The notes: a model not told the origin generated them from the sequence alone. Counted from the stretch's first letter, positions 1 through 8,735 are shown. The stretch: 64,000 nucleotides of DNA from [Clostridium] innocuum (GCA_012317185.1 CP048838.1:2356001-2420000), one strand, 5' to 3'. A program made the numbers and translations.

Positions 1-147
1 CTGTGCGATCCACTCCTCCTGCTCTTTTATCGTATATTCCCTTATCGTGACGCATTCCTTATGCGGAGCTGTCGTATACAGCCAGCGCAAAGCAAGATTC
101 TTATGTATATATTTAGCATTGCATGTCGTCAGCAGAACTTTTTTCAC
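1..147 (-). CDS. Cobalamin-binding radical SAM protein, N-terminal part (runs off the window)
   Basis: Only the first 49 codons are present, starting at a GTG (147-145) behind a GAGAAGGTGAAG ribosome binding site. The peptide begins MKKVLLTTCNAKYIHKNLAL, the typical N-terminus of B12-binding-domain radical SAM proteins with a C-terminal DUF4080; the family usually opens with a 'VLLTTLNAKYIHTNLALR'-like strand-loop of the Rossmann cobalamin-binding domain. The radical SAM CxxxCxxC cluster would lie beyond the window edge and cannot be checked. The substrate of this family is not established. The gene is divergent from the kinase-like gene at 218. Confidence 0.7.
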   Translation of the reverse strand, partial: MKKVLLTTCNAKYIHKNLALRWLYTTAPHKECVTIREYTIKEQEEWIAQ

Positions 148-217
148 TTCTTCACCTTCTCGCTATTTATTCTAACAAATTTTACTTAAATATGCTATGA
201 TTAAACAGGTGATATGA

Positions 218-1048
218 ATGAAAGCAATGGATTTTCTGGATACGCTGTTTTTCGATCCGGATATTACGATACGTGATATGCATAAAGGGCTGACCAATCA
301 GAACTTCCTTCTGGAAATGAATCAGGAAACATATGTCCTGCGCATTCCCCGCGCAGACAGCGAGCATATTGTGAACCGGCATCACGAAACGATGGCTCTG
401 GAGGCTGTGCGGGATGCGGATATCGATGTGGAAACGATTTATTATGATGAAGCAAGCGGCTATAAGGTTACACGGTATCTGCCGGATGCCAGAACCTACA
501 GAGAATGCGAAGACCCCTGCAAGCTGGAACGGACAGCTGCCCTTATGAAACGGTTCCATTCGCTGCAGAAGCGTGTGGATGCCGATTTTGAACCGATTCG
601 TCGACTGCAGGGCTATCGAAACCGCCTCCGGCAGCCGCTGTACGATCTGACCCCGTATGAGGATGCCATACAGGCAGTTTATCATTTAAACAACCCCCGT
701 ATCCTCTGTCATAACGACTGGGTGGATGGGAATATCCTGTTTACAAAGGATAAGACCTATCTGATTGATTTTGAATATGCCGCTAACAACGATCCGCTGT
801 TTGATGTCATGTCCTTTCTGAGTGAGAACCAGATAGAGGATCCAGCCCTGCGGGAGCGCTTCTATGCCGTGTATTTCAACGAAATGAATGCTACCGTGCG
901 CAGGCAGCTTGATATCTGGGAGAATTTCCAGAATCTGTTATGGTGCTGCTGGGCGATGATGATGTGGGAAAGCCGCCATGAGAGCGTATACCGCGCAATT
1001 GCCCGTGATAAATACGAGGCCTTAAAAAGAAAAAATCCGAACACCTGA
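218..1048 (+). CDS. Choline kinase / LicA-type aminoglycoside phosphotransferase-fold kinase
   Basis: A 276 aa cytoplasmic kinase-like protein. It carries the Brenner motif HNDWVDGN (HND about residues 165-167, N172) and the metal-binding IDFEYA motif (about 183-188) followed by DPLFDVMSF, the pattern of choline/ethanolamine kinases and LicA. The N-terminal lobe has NQNFLLEMNQETYVLRIPR, typical of this fold's ATP-binding hairpin. In the family the enzyme phosphorylates choline, for teichoic acid or glycan decoration or choline salvage; the substrate here is an inference. No licB/licC partners lie next to it. The 3' end, including the stop, forms the left arm of a large inverted repeat (1031-1140). 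Confidence 0.75.
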   Translation: MKAMDFLDTLFFDPDITIRDMHKGLTNQNFLLEMNQETYVLRIPRADSEHIVNRHHETMALEAVRDADIDVETIYYDEASGYKVTRYLPDARTYRECEDPCKLERTAALMKRFHSLQKRVDADFEPIRRLQGYRNRLRQPLYDLTPYEDAIQAVYHLNNPRILCHNDWVDGNILFTKDKTYLIDFEYAANNDPLFDVMSFLSENQIEDPALRERFYAVYFNEMNATVRRQLDIWENFQNLLWCCWAMMMWESRHESVYRAIARDKYEALKRKNPNT

Positions 1049-1140
1049 TACCGTTGTGCCAAAGCTTCTCAACGTTGCTGTGATATGTTGTTTCGCATAC
1101 GTTGAAGCTGGCTGATGCTGCCGCAGGTGAGCGGATTTTT
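1031..1140. terminator. Large nested inverted repeat between convergent genes
   Basis: Outer arms AAAAATCCG-AA-CACCTG (1031-1047) and CAGGTG-AG-CGGATTTTT (1124-1140) pair over 15 bp with one internal mismatch. Inside, GCC..AGCTTC..AACG (1058-1074) pairs with CGTT-GAAGCT-GGC (1100-1112). The A and T flanks make it a plausible bidirectional terminator for the kinase gene (plus) and the ABC permease operon (minus). It overlaps the stop codon of the kinase gene and lies directly against the last permease stop. It is much larger than the other terminators in this window. Confidence 0.6.
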
Positions 1141-2477
1141 TATGCTGCATCCTTTTTCCGGAAGATCCAGCGTGTTGCAACATACAGGAGTCCGCAGGAT
1201 ATTCCCAACGTCAGAATACCATTCAGATAGGTATAGGACGTATAGCCGCTGAGAATGTCCACGGGATTGAAATAGGTGAACGGAAGCCATGCATACCATG
1301 TCTCGGTATTGGCCGGCTGTGCAATTCCCATGCCAAGCAGCAGAATGGCAAGCGTCAGAACCAGTGATGTCATCTTGTTTCTGCAAATGGCATTAAACAG
1401 CATATTCAGCAGCATGCAGAAGAGGATGACAAGCAGCGCCATCAGGACACACCAGCCTGTGAACTGCCACATCGGCAAAAAATCAAATTTGGAATTCGGA
1501 CTCTGTGTCTGATAAGGAATGGAAAAATACCGCGTAATTCCAAGCGTATATGTCATTGCATTATTTTCTTCTGTTTCCGCCAGGGTGTTCTCCATCTGTT
1601 CCAAAGAGGTCAATCCCTGCACATTGGACAACACCGGTGCCTGCATACGCTCATAGTGATCAAAGATGCCGAAGCACAGGGAAAGCAGCAGAAGCGGTAT
1701 AAAGAATATGGCACACAGCGCCGCAAGATTGGTGCGTATTTTCTGGTGCAGATAACAAATGCGTTTGCGTGGCTGTGACAGCAGTGTTTTGATAACCCCG
1801 CTATCCCGGTCCTCATGAATGGAGTCAAAGCACAGAAGCGTGATCAATATAACCGGCAGTATCGGAAACAGGGAGCGCATGAACTGTACGATCAGCGTAG
1901 CGCTGTCCGTTGTGGAATAGGTCAAAGTGGCAATCCCCTGCTTTTCCAGCTGATCATAAAACCGGGCGGTGAACTGATAATACGGAAACATCTGAGTTTC
2001 ATCATTGTCCATGTAGCTGTTCGCCCAATCCTCTGATATTTCACGATCGGAAAATTCCGGAAGCTTTCGTTCCTTGCGCAATGCCTCCAGCGTATCCTCC
2101 TTCGTTACATATTCACGATAATACAAATCGAAGTTCCGTGTAGCATACAGAGCGGAAACACGTCTTGCATGCAGCAGATTCACTTCGGCATAATTTTTAT
2201 TCACAGCCCTCCAGTCCTTATTCTGGATGGCTGATTTTAAGCGCTCACTCTTCTGTGTCAGGGTTTTGAAATACGCGGCATTGTCATCCGTCATCAGCAT
2301 GAACAGCTGATGCTTCACTTTGTTCTCCGCCTCCAGTGCATCAGCGTAGAGCGCTCTGTGCTCGGTTGCTGCCTTCTCATTCAAATCCACTGCGCTCAGC
2401 ACACCGCACAGCAGGACACAGACCATGGCAATCCACAGCTTTCTCTTACGCAGCAGTTTTTTTATTTCCAGCATCAT
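1140..2477 (-). CDS. ABC-2 type exporter permease (third permease of the operon)
   Basis: A 445 aa membrane protein with an N-terminal helix (about residues 14-30), a long extracytoplasmic segment (about 35-185), and five further predicted helices in the C-terminal half. The cytosolic loop 'DSIHEDRDSGVIKTLLSQP' is the typical ABC-2 permease signature after the second helix (compare DYDSGTYKAIYS in the gene at 3677). It is the last gene of an operon transcribed ATPase, permease 1, broken permease 2, this gene; its ATG overlaps the previous stop as ATGA (2474-2477), suggesting coupled translation. It is more divergent than the first two permeases. The substrate is unknown; peptide antibiotic export or immunity (Bcr/lantibiotic type) is an inference. 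Confidence 0.75.
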   Translation of the reverse strand: MMLEIKKLLRKRKLWIAMVCVLLCGVLSAVDLNEKAATEHRALYADALEAENKVKHQLFMLMTDDNAAYFKTLTQKSERLKSAIQNKDWRAVNKNYAEVNLLHARRVSALYATRNFDLYYREYVTKEDTLEALRKERKLPEFSDREISEDWANSYMDNDETQMFPYYQFTARFYDQLEKQGIATLTYSTTDSATLIVQFMRSLFPILPVILITLLCFDSIHEDRDSGVIKTLLSQPRKRICYLHQKIRTNLAALCAIFFIPLLLLSLCFGIFDHYERMQAPVLSNVQGLTSLEQMENTLAETEENNAMTYTLGITRYFSIPYQTQSPNSKFDFLPMWQFTGWCVLMALLVILFCMLLNMLFNAICRNKMTSLVLTLAILLLGMGIAQPANTETWYAWLPFTYFNPVDILSGYTSYTYLNGILTLGISCGLLYVATRWIFRKKDAA

Positions 2478-3636
2478 CGCATACCTCCTTCCAGGTCGGA
2501 TCGGTTAATCACGTGTATGGTCCCGACAAATAAAAGCGGCAGCCACAGCGCACACATCATCATACACAGGGTACTGTTCGCTGCATATTCCTGTGCAGCA
2601 ATTTCCAGCGGATGCAGATAGAAAAACGGAATCCAGGAAAACAGAGGGGACGAATTTCCAAAGATACGCATCATGAAATATATCACAAGCAAAAGGGAGC
2701 CGATACACAGCAGCGTATTGGACACCGTCTTCTGCCAAGATGCCAGCCATGCTGCCGCACAATATAGCACAAAACCACAAGCATGGAAAGCGGCACCGCT
2801 TTGATCATTAAGGATGACCAGGTACTCACCTCATACGAGCGAACGATGTATGGGTATTGCATGCTTCCCAGTCCATGCTGCAGAAGGGGCAGGATGGAAA
2901 ACAGCAGCAGAGCAATCGTAAAGGAAAGCAGAATTACAAAGGATGCTGTCAGCAGTTTGGCAATCAGCAGAGTACCTCTGGAGATTGGCATACTGTATAT
3001 GAGCTTATATGTCCCACTCTCAAAATCATGGCAAATCTGATCCGCCATCAATACGCCAACAACAAGCAGCAGCAACAGCATGGTATCCTGTTGAACTATC
3101 TGCATAAGAAAGTCTAACAGTGTCGGCTCATAGGGACTGGTATACGGCTTTATATCATGATTGAGGAAATACGCATAATAGGTATGATCACGGTGCAGCG
3201 TATCCTTTGTTATCCCCAGCTCCTTCACCATGTCCATGGATAAACCAAGCTCCTGCAGCTTCTGATAACCCAGTGCACGCTCCTTTGCATAGCGAACGGT
3301 ATCATGCCAGTCAAAATATTCAGGAGATTGCTGCATATTGGTCCAGGAGGATGTCGCGTATTGGATATCACACCTCAAATACGCCTCCTCCCGCTGCTTC
3401 GGGGCTTCCTCCTCTTTCGGTGTACGCTGCAGATTGAACAGCAGTGTCTGACATTGATTATCTGCGACAGGATTTTCATAATGCAGCTGCATGACCAGTG
3501 CATCCCCATATGCCCTTTCCTTCTTTAAAGCAATTGCATATACTGCCGCAAAGAAACATAGAAATGCGAGAACGGATACCAGAAACCGCTTTGCTTTCCA
3601 GCTTTTCCGTATTTCCGCATACAGCAGAGCCCTCAT
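2474..3636 (-). pseudogene. ABC-2 type exporter permease (second), interrupted by a frameshift near 2760
   Basis: The start is an ATG at 3636 behind AGGGGGAC. The reading frame MRALLYAEIRKSWKAKRFLV runs in step with the neighbouring permease (3677-4843) until VVLCYI, then leaves frame. The other frame picks up AAAWLASWQKTVSNTLLCIG and continues to a stop at 2474, exactly matching the paralogue's C-terminus (AALLASWQKTISNTMLCIG). Aligning the two copies shows one base missing at about 2759-2760. As read, the product would lose its last membrane helices. It could be a true pseudogene, a programmed shift, phase variation or a sequencing error. Its C-terminal piece still overlaps the next gene by ATGA. 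Confidence 0.8.
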
Positions 3637-3676
3637 GCAGTCCCCCTGTCCTGCCGGTATACGCAGAATCGCCGCT

Positions 3677-4843
3677 TCATGAGCGGACACCACCTTCCAA
3701 ATCCCGTTTTTCTATGATAAAAATATGCAGCAGGAAAAACACAAGGCTGCCGGCAATGCAGAGAATTGTACACGGAAGCAAGTCCAACGTGAAATCATGC
3801 GCAGCGATTTCCATCGGATATATGTAGAAGAACGGTATCCAGGAAAACAGCGGTATGGAATATCCGAATATACGGATGAGGAAGTAAATGAGGATCAGCA
3901 GGGAGCCGATACAAAGCATGGTGTTGGATATCGTTTTCTGCCAGGAGGCCAGCAGCGCGGCCACAGTCATATAAAAGAGAATTACAAGAAGGGAGAACGG
4001 CAGGATCCGCTGCAGCAGCCATGTCCATGATACGACATCATAGGTATGTACAATGTACGGATATGCACTGCTTCCCATTCCATAGGCCGACAGCGGCACA
4101 ACGGAAAATACAGCGAGTGCAGCCGGAAGGGTTAACAGAATTACAGCTGCAGCGGCGGATACCTTTGCGATAATAAGCTTTTTTCTGGAAATCAGCTGAC
4201 TGTATATGGCTTTATAGGTGCCGCTGTCATAGTCATGACAAATCTGATCTGCCATTAACAGTGATACAACAACAATGAGCAGCAGCATCGTATCATGCTG
4301 AAACATCTGAAGGATGAAGTTTAAGAGATTGGGCTCATACGGTGTTGTGTATGGCGGTATATCCTGTGCTTCAAAATAACGGTAATACGCCCTGTCCGTT
4401 TCCAGGGTTTTCCTTGTGATTCCATAGCCCTTCAGCTCATCGTGGTAGTAACCGCGATCCATCAGCGCAAGAAGGGTTTCGGCACGCCCTATGGCATAGG
4501 CATTTGTATTATGCCAGTCGAAATATTCCGGTGCCTGTCGAAGATATGTCCAGCTGGATACATTATCCGTTACTTTGCACCAGCCGTATGCTTCCTCACG
4601 CTGACCCGGTTTTTCTTTCTCAACAGGCGTATTCTGCAAGGTGTACATCAAATCTCCACACCTTGTACTTACGATTGCATTCTGGTAGTGCAGCTGCATG
4701 ATGAGATCATCCTCATATGCCTTCCCCTTTTGCAGACAGTTTACATACACAACCGAGAAAAAGCAGAGAAAGGCCGCAAAAGCCACGAGAACCCGTTTTC
4801 CCCTCCAGCTTTTCCTTAATTCTGCCAGAATGATTTTTTTCAT
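3677..4843 (-). CDS. ABC-2 type exporter permease (first permease)
   Basis: A 388 aa permease: N-terminal helix (about 16-33), extracytoplasmic domain to about residue 180, then five helices. The loop MADQICHDYDSGTYKAIYS after helix 2 is the ABC-2 permease hallmark. Its ATG overlaps the stop of the ATPase gene (ATGA, 4840-4843). It is a clear tandem paralogue of the broken gene at 2474-3636, sharing blocks such as SWQKT(I/V)SNT and PLFSWIPFFY. The two probably formed a heterodimeric or alternative membrane partner for the ATPase. The substrate is unknown. Confidence 0.8.
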   Translation of the reverse strand: MKKIILAELRKSWRGKRVLVAFAAFLCFFSVVYVNCLQKGKAYEDDLIMQLHYQNAIVSTRCGDLMYTLQNTPVEKEKPGQREEAYGWCKVTDNVSSWTYLRQAPEYFDWHNTNAYAIGRAETLLALMDRGYYHDELKGYGITRKTLETDRAYYRYFEAQDIPPYTTPYEPNLLNFILQMFQHDTMLLLIVVVSLLMADQICHDYDSGTYKAIYSQLISRKKLIIAKVSAAAAVILLTLPAALAVFSVVPLSAYGMGSSAYPYIVHTYDVVSWTWLLQRILPFSLLVILFYMTVAALLASWQKTISNTMLCIGSLLILIYFLIRIFGYSIPLFSWIPFFYIYPMEIAAHDFTLDLLPCTILCIAGSLVFFLLHIFIIEKRDLEGGVRS

Positions 4844-5733
4844 GAACCATCACCATATACTTCCCGGTAAACAGACTCGATATCCACATTTTCCTTAACG
4901 ATATCCATGATATCAATATGCAGACGCAGCAGCTCTTGCAGATAGGCATTCATCCCCTTTTCATTACGAAAATGCGCCTTTATCCCCTGATCAACCCGCT
5001 CAAGCTGTGCATCCTCCATATGAATCGCTGCGGCTTCCGCCAAATCCTTTTCCTGCATGTAAAAGGTATATATATATGCATTGTGTATGGCAGACGGCGT
5101 TTCCACGATTTCTCCCTGATTGATACAGATGATCCGGTCCGCAACTTTTTCTATTTCACCCAGCTGATGTGAGGATATAAGAATTGACACATCCTCATCA
5201 TCCGCCAGCTGCCGCAGCTCCTGACGCAGCTCCATGATACCTCTGGGATCGAGTCCGTTTGTCGGCTCATCCAAAATCAGAAATTTCGGATGCCCCAGCA
5301 GTGCAATTCCAAGACCCAGACGCTGCTTCATCCCCATGGAATACTGGCCTGCACGCTTATCAAGACTCTTATGCAGACGGGTGAAGGACGCAATTTCTTC
5401 TATCCGTTTCTGATCGACATGCTTCAGTCTTGCGAAATACTGCAGATTCTCATAGCCGCTCAGCGTCGGAAACAGCCCCGGTGCCTCAATCATCGCCGAT
5501 ACATACTGTAAAGCGAGCTCCCGCTCCTTTGCGAGATCATGTCCCTCGATAATGATCTGTCCGCTGGTTGGATATATCAATGACGCCATGCATTTCATTG
5601 TAGTTGATTTTCCTGCCCCGTTCGGTCCGATAAACCCTACGATCTCATGATCCTGAATCGAAAAGCTCACATTTTTCAAAACCTTATGCTTTCCGAAGGA
5701 TTTGCACAGATTTCTCACTTCAGCCCTTATCAT
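4840..5733 (-). CDS. ABC transporter ATP-binding protein (BcrA/lantibiotic exporter type)
   Basis: A 297 aa ATPase with Walker A GPNGAGKST (about 36-44), signature YSMGMKQRLG (about 135-144), and Walker B FLILDEPTNGLDP (about 156-168) with the SSHQLGE H-loop. The C-terminal 80 residues after the nucleotide-binding domain are of the type seen in BcrA-like exporters. It heads an operon with three ABC-2 permeases. The ribosome binding site is AGGGAGTG. The promoter upstream contains a cre/LacI-type palindrome, and a LacI-family gene lies immediately upstream. This supports sugar- or signal-dependent control, an inference. Export of a peptide or antibiotic is the usual role of the family. Confidence 0.85.
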   Translation of the reverse strand: MIRAEVRNLCKSFGKHKVLKNVSFSIQDHEIVGFIGPNGAGKSTTMKCMASLIYPTSGQIIIEGHDLAKERELALQYVSAMIEAPGLFPTLSGYENLQYFARLKHVDQKRIEEIASFTRLHKSLDKRAGQYSMGMKQRLGLGIALLGHPKFLILDEPTNGLDPRGIMELRQELRQLADDEDVSILISSHQLGEIEKVADRIICINQGEIVETPSAIHNAYIYTFYMQEKDLAEAAAIHMEDAQLERVDQGIKAHFRNEKGMNAYLQELLRLHIDIMDIVKENVDIESVYREVYGDGS

Positions 5734-5761
5734 ATGTTCACTCCCTAACTTTTATAAAGCC

Positions 5762-5790
5762 ATTGTAAATGGTTACAAAGGAAATTGCAA
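5762..5790 (-). promoter_or_regulatory. Promoter of the ABC exporter operon
   Basis: On the minus strand a -35 TTGCAA (5785-5790) and a -10 TACAAT (5762-5767) are separated by exactly 17 bp, 28 bp upstream of the ATPase start codon. The ATPase gene has a good SD, so this is a convincing SigA-type promoter. Confidence 0.65.
5763..5778. promoter_or_regulatory. Candidate cre / LacI-family operator
   Basis: Perfect inverted repeat TTGTAA-ATGG-TTACAA. It lies in the spacer and -10 of the exporter promoter, so a bound protein would block RNA polymerase. It matches the degenerate CcpA cre pattern (WTGNAANCGNWNNCAW) except for the central CG, which is TG. The adjacent LacI-family regulator (5836-6858) is an equally good candidate ligand. 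Confidence 0.5.
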
Positions 5791-5804
5791 TAGTATCTCT
5801 TTTT

Positions 5805-5837
5805 TTCAGAAAAAAAGCTGATATCTGAATATCAGCT
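5805..5837 (-). terminator. Rho-independent terminator of the LacI-family gene
   Basis: Stem AGCTGATAT (5829-5837) / ATATCAGCT (5816-5824) with a TCAG loop, read on the minus strand, followed by a T-rich tract. It overlaps the stop codon of the regulator. Confidence 0.75.
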
Positions 5838-6858
5838 AACGTACGCTTTCTCCTTCAAAAATCGAGAAGGCAGCCGTCTGTTCCTTAACAGCAGTTTTTT
5901 CAATCAATGCATTCATATGCGCTGCGATATCCCTGGCATATGCTGTATAATCATATGCGAGTGCATGAAGAGCAGGTGACATCACGCGGCAAATCTCATG
6001 TCCGCCAAAGCTGATTACCGATGCATTCTGCGGAATCGCGATATGATATTCCCTTGCGAATTTGGTTAGGGGAATCGCCATCTCATCACGTTCCAGTAAA
6101 AGAAGATCAATTTTCTCCGTAAAGATTTCTTTTATTTTCTCATAGATATCCGCATAGCTGCCAGTACAGAGAATCACCTTGAGATCGATGGGCTGCCGTT
6201 TTTCATGATAGCAGTTTCGGATTCCCTGCAGCCGCTGATCCGCGAGCATCTGATCAACCCCGAGATAACGGACAACCAGCTGCTGCTTTTTCAGCATATA
6301 GGCTCCCAGCACCTCTCCGGCCTGTACCTCATGCAAACAACAGCAGTTCAGCTGTTCTTTATCCTCGTTCAGGAACAGAACCGGAATCGAGGTCGTACGC
6401 ATCTGCTTCTGAATAAACTCCACACTGGAACAGCCTTCGATGATGATGCCGTTCACATTTTGTACAATATAGGAGGTAAGATATTTTTCCTCCAGCTCCT
6501 CCATTCCATCGGTCACACAGATTGAGAATGTGATGCCCTGCTCCTTCAGCACATCCTTCAATGCATGAATTATATTTCTTGTGCGGGGCAGCGCAATATC
6601 CTTAACCAGCACACCGAGCCGGTAATTTTTCTGTTTTACCCTGCCTGTGTGCTTCCCTTTTTCACTCTTTGTCTCCGCCGTTTTGTCATTTGCTTTATCT
6701 GTTTTACTTCCTCTGGCAACATAACCGGTTTCTTCAATGGCAGCACGTATCTTCTCTGCTATTTCCTCCCGTACATTTTCCTGTTTGAGATAGCGGGATA
6801 CGGTTGCTTTGGAAACACCGGCAAGTTCAGCAACGTCCGCAATGGTAGCTTTTTTCAT
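5836..6858 (-). CDS. LacI-family transcriptional regulator
   Basis: A 340 aa protein starting at ATG 6858 behind GGAAAGGA; the longer in-frame start at 6885 lacks a site. The N-terminus MKKATIADVAELAGVSKATV is the LacI helix-turn-helix, followed by the hinge-proximal 'VREEIAEKIRAAIEETGYV'. A Lys-rich linker of about 30 residues (TDKANDKTAETKSEKGKHTG) separates it from the periplasmic-binding-protein-like sensor domain; this linker is longer than usual. The sensor has GIIIEGCSS and SVISFGG motifs. It lies directly upstream of the ABC exporter operon but has its own terminator. The effector is unknown. Confidence 0.85.
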   Translation of the reverse strand: MKKATIADVAELAGVSKATVSRYLKQENVREEIAEKIRAAIEETGYVARGSKTDKANDKTAETKSEKGKHTGRVKQKNYRLGVLVKDIALPRTRNIIHALKDVLKEQGITFSICVTDGMEELEEKYLTSYIVQNVNGIIIEGCSSVEFIQKQMRTTSIPVLFLNEDKEQLNCCCLHEVQAGEVLGAYMLKKQQLVVRYLGVDQMLADQRLQGIRNCYHEKRQPIDLKVILCTGSYADIYEKIKEIFTEKIDLLLLERDEMAIPLTKFAREYHIAIPQNASVISFGGHEICRVMSPALHALAYDYTAYARDIAAHMNALIEKTAVKEQTAAFSIFEGESVR

Positions 6859-6908
6859 ACTTCGAACATCCTTTCCATGAGTCATATAGCTTTATTTTAC
6901 CTTATTTT

Positions 6909-7787
6909 CTATAAATTGGAAACCCTTTTTTCAGTAGCAGCCTCCAGAAGCTGTTCCAGCACGTGGGCCACCCCATGCGCTGCATTGCTCAATGTCTGAT
7001 AGCCGGCGGCTTCCTTTATGATATCTTCGGCATTTGCCATTGCAAAACTGTAACGAAATTCCCGCATCATGGACAGATCATTCAGACTGTCACCGAATAC
7101 CATCACCTCATCCGGATGCAGCCCCTGTTTTGCGCAGAGCTTTTTCAAAGCCAGACCCTTTTGCGCATCGCTTGCTGTTATTTCTATATTATCGGCCACA
7201 GAATTCGTTACCGATGTCTGTTTCATGCCGGAAAGCTGCATCCGCACTGATTGCAGCTGCTGTGCATCATCCCCAAAGGCTTCCAGCTTATAAATAATCG
7301 GCTCCTCCATCAGATATTGAAAGGGATCATCGATTTCTCTGTCATACCTTCCAAAGGAGGATGTTTCCATGAGCTCATGAATTTCTTTATCCCGCATCCC
7401 CTGCTTGCGCATATGCCGGATAAACATTGCTCTGCCCTGTTTCGGTGTACTGCTCACAATTCCTTCACCGGTATACATATGGTAGGGCAGCGTGCTTTCC
7501 TCCAGAATTCGCAATGCTGCCTCAGCGATTCCCGGCGTCAAGGGTGTATGAGACAGCCGTTTTCCATACGCATCTGTAATCAAGGCACCGTTCAGCAGCA
7601 GACAGTCACAGTGAATTCCTTCTTTTTTGAACATGGGCGCAACACTTTGATAATTTCGTCCTGTCGCCACCATAAAGTTGATACCTGCCTTATGAAGTCT
7701 TTGTATCGCCTGAATATTGCGCTGTGACAGCTGATGGTTTTCATCCAGCAGCGTGCCGTCCAGATCACATGCCACAAGTTTTATCAT
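6909..7787 (-). CDS. Cof-type HAD-IIB family phosphatase
   Basis: A 292 aa protein of the HAD superfamily. Motif I ACDLDGTLLDE (nucleophile D8, D10) is at the N-terminus, motif II ATGRN near residue 41, the conserved Lys is in QKGLALKKL, and motif IV is VFGDSLNDLSMM. The large cap domain inserted between motifs II and III is of C2 type (HAD-IIB), as in Cof/YbiV enzymes that dephosphorylate sugar phosphates or pyridoxal phosphate. The specific substrate cannot be read from sequence. It lies upstream of the LacI-family gene with a short gap of about 50 bp, so the two could be co-transcribed. Confidence 0.85.
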   Translation of the reverse strand: MIKLVACDLDGTLLDENHQLSQRNIQAIQRLHKAGINFMVATGRNYQSVAPMFKKEGIHCDCLLLNGALITDAYGKRLSHTPLTPGIAEAALRILEESTLPYHMYTGEGIVSSTPKQGRAMFIRHMRKQGMRDKEIHELMETSSFGRYDREIDDPFQYLMEEPIIYKLEAFGDDAQQLQSVRMQLSGMKQTSVTNSVADNIEITASDAQKGLALKKLCAKQGLHPDEVMVFGDSLNDLSMMREFRYSFAMANAEDIIKEAAGYQTLSNAAHGVAHVLEQLLEAATEKRVSNL

Positions 7788-7889
7788 ATAATACCCTCAC
7801 TTTCACATACCTGTTTATTTTACCATGCATTCGACTTTCTTCACAATGAAAATCGTGCTAGAATAAAGAAAAGACAGGAGTTGATCGAT

Positions 7890-8354
7890 ATGCTGGAAAC
7901 TGGCAGCAAGGCCATTGATTTTACATTACCGGATGAACATGGCAATCCGATTGCTTTACATGACTTCAAGGGAAAGAAGGTCGTTTTGTATTTTTATCCA
8001 AAGGATAATACACCGGGATGCACCAAACAGGCATGTGCATTCAAGGCAGCCTACGAGGAGTTTAAACGGGAGGATATCGTCGTAATCGGAATCAGCAAGG
8101 ATTCCAGTGCTTCCCATATAAAATTTAAAGAGAAGTATGAGCTTCCCTTCCTTCTGTTGTCGGATACAGAACTGAGCGTTATTCAGGCCTACGATGTCTG
8201 GAAGGAGAAAAAGCTGTACGGGAAGACCTATATGGGAGTAACACGTTCCACGTATGTCATCGATGAGGAGGGAGTTATCATCAAAACCTTTGAGAAGGCC
8301 AGTCCCGCCAATAACGCTGCCGATATACTGCAGTATGTAAAGGATATCAGATAG
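7890..8354 (+). CDS. bcp: Thiol peroxidase / peroxiredoxin, Bcp (PrxQ) family
   Basis: A 155 aa cytoplasmic peroxiredoxin starting at ATG 7890 with CAGGAG nine bases upstream. The active site YPKDNTPGCTKQACAF holds peroxidatic Cys44 and resolving Cys49, the close-spaced CxxxxC pair of the PrxQ/Bcp subgroup. It reduces hydrogen peroxide and organic hydroperoxides with thioredoxin as electron donor. It stands alone on the plus strand, divergent from the HAD gene, and is followed by a terminator at 8430-8467. Confidence 0.9.
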   Translation: MLETGSKAIDFTLPDEHGNPIALHDFKGKKVVLYFYPKDNTPGCTKQACAFKAAYEEFKREDIVVIGISKDSSASHIKFKEKYELPFLLLSDTELSVIQAYDVWKEKKLYGKTYMGVTRSTYVIDEEGVIIKTFEKASPANNAADILQYVKDIR

Positions 8355-8429
8355 ACATCATTGTACACGCTTCTTTGAACACAGAAAAAAGCAGCTGTGT
8401 GCTGCGTATTCCTTAGGTCATGAAGTGGG

Positions 8430-8467
8430 GAGATTTCCAATCACAAGCTCGGAAATCTCTTTTTTTC
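8430..8467 (+). terminator. Terminator downstream of bcp
   Basis: Stem GAGATTTCC (8430-8438) / GGAAATCTC (8451-8459), 12-base loop, followed by eight T residues. Confidence 0.7.
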
Positions 8468-8536
8468 TGTGCTTTTCGCTGATGAGGTTCAGCTATTTTC
8501 ATGAGCTGTATGGATCCCATGCAGAACAGAGAGAAC

Positions 8537-8566
8537 AAGCAGGCGATTCTGTATTCGCCTGCTTTT
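8537..8566. terminator. Terminator-like hairpin in the bcp-8736 intergenic stretch
   Basis: Stem AAGCAGGCGA (8537-8546) / TCGCCTGCTT (8555-8564) with a short T tail on the plus strand. The stretch 8355-8735 otherwise holds no gene I can support; it contains only this hairpin and the bcp terminator. Confidence 0.5.
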
Positions 8567-8735
8567 AACCGGATACTGTCAACTGCTTTCAGCCTTGCAC
8601 GAAAGAGACTGCAGATATCCTTTCGGGATTCTTACTCATGGCATAATGCAATAGATCGTATTTAACCATAGAATTTGAGGCCCCTGTTCGCAAACACCCT
8701 GCAGTAAAAAGGTTCCTTTTATGACAGCTTCGCTC

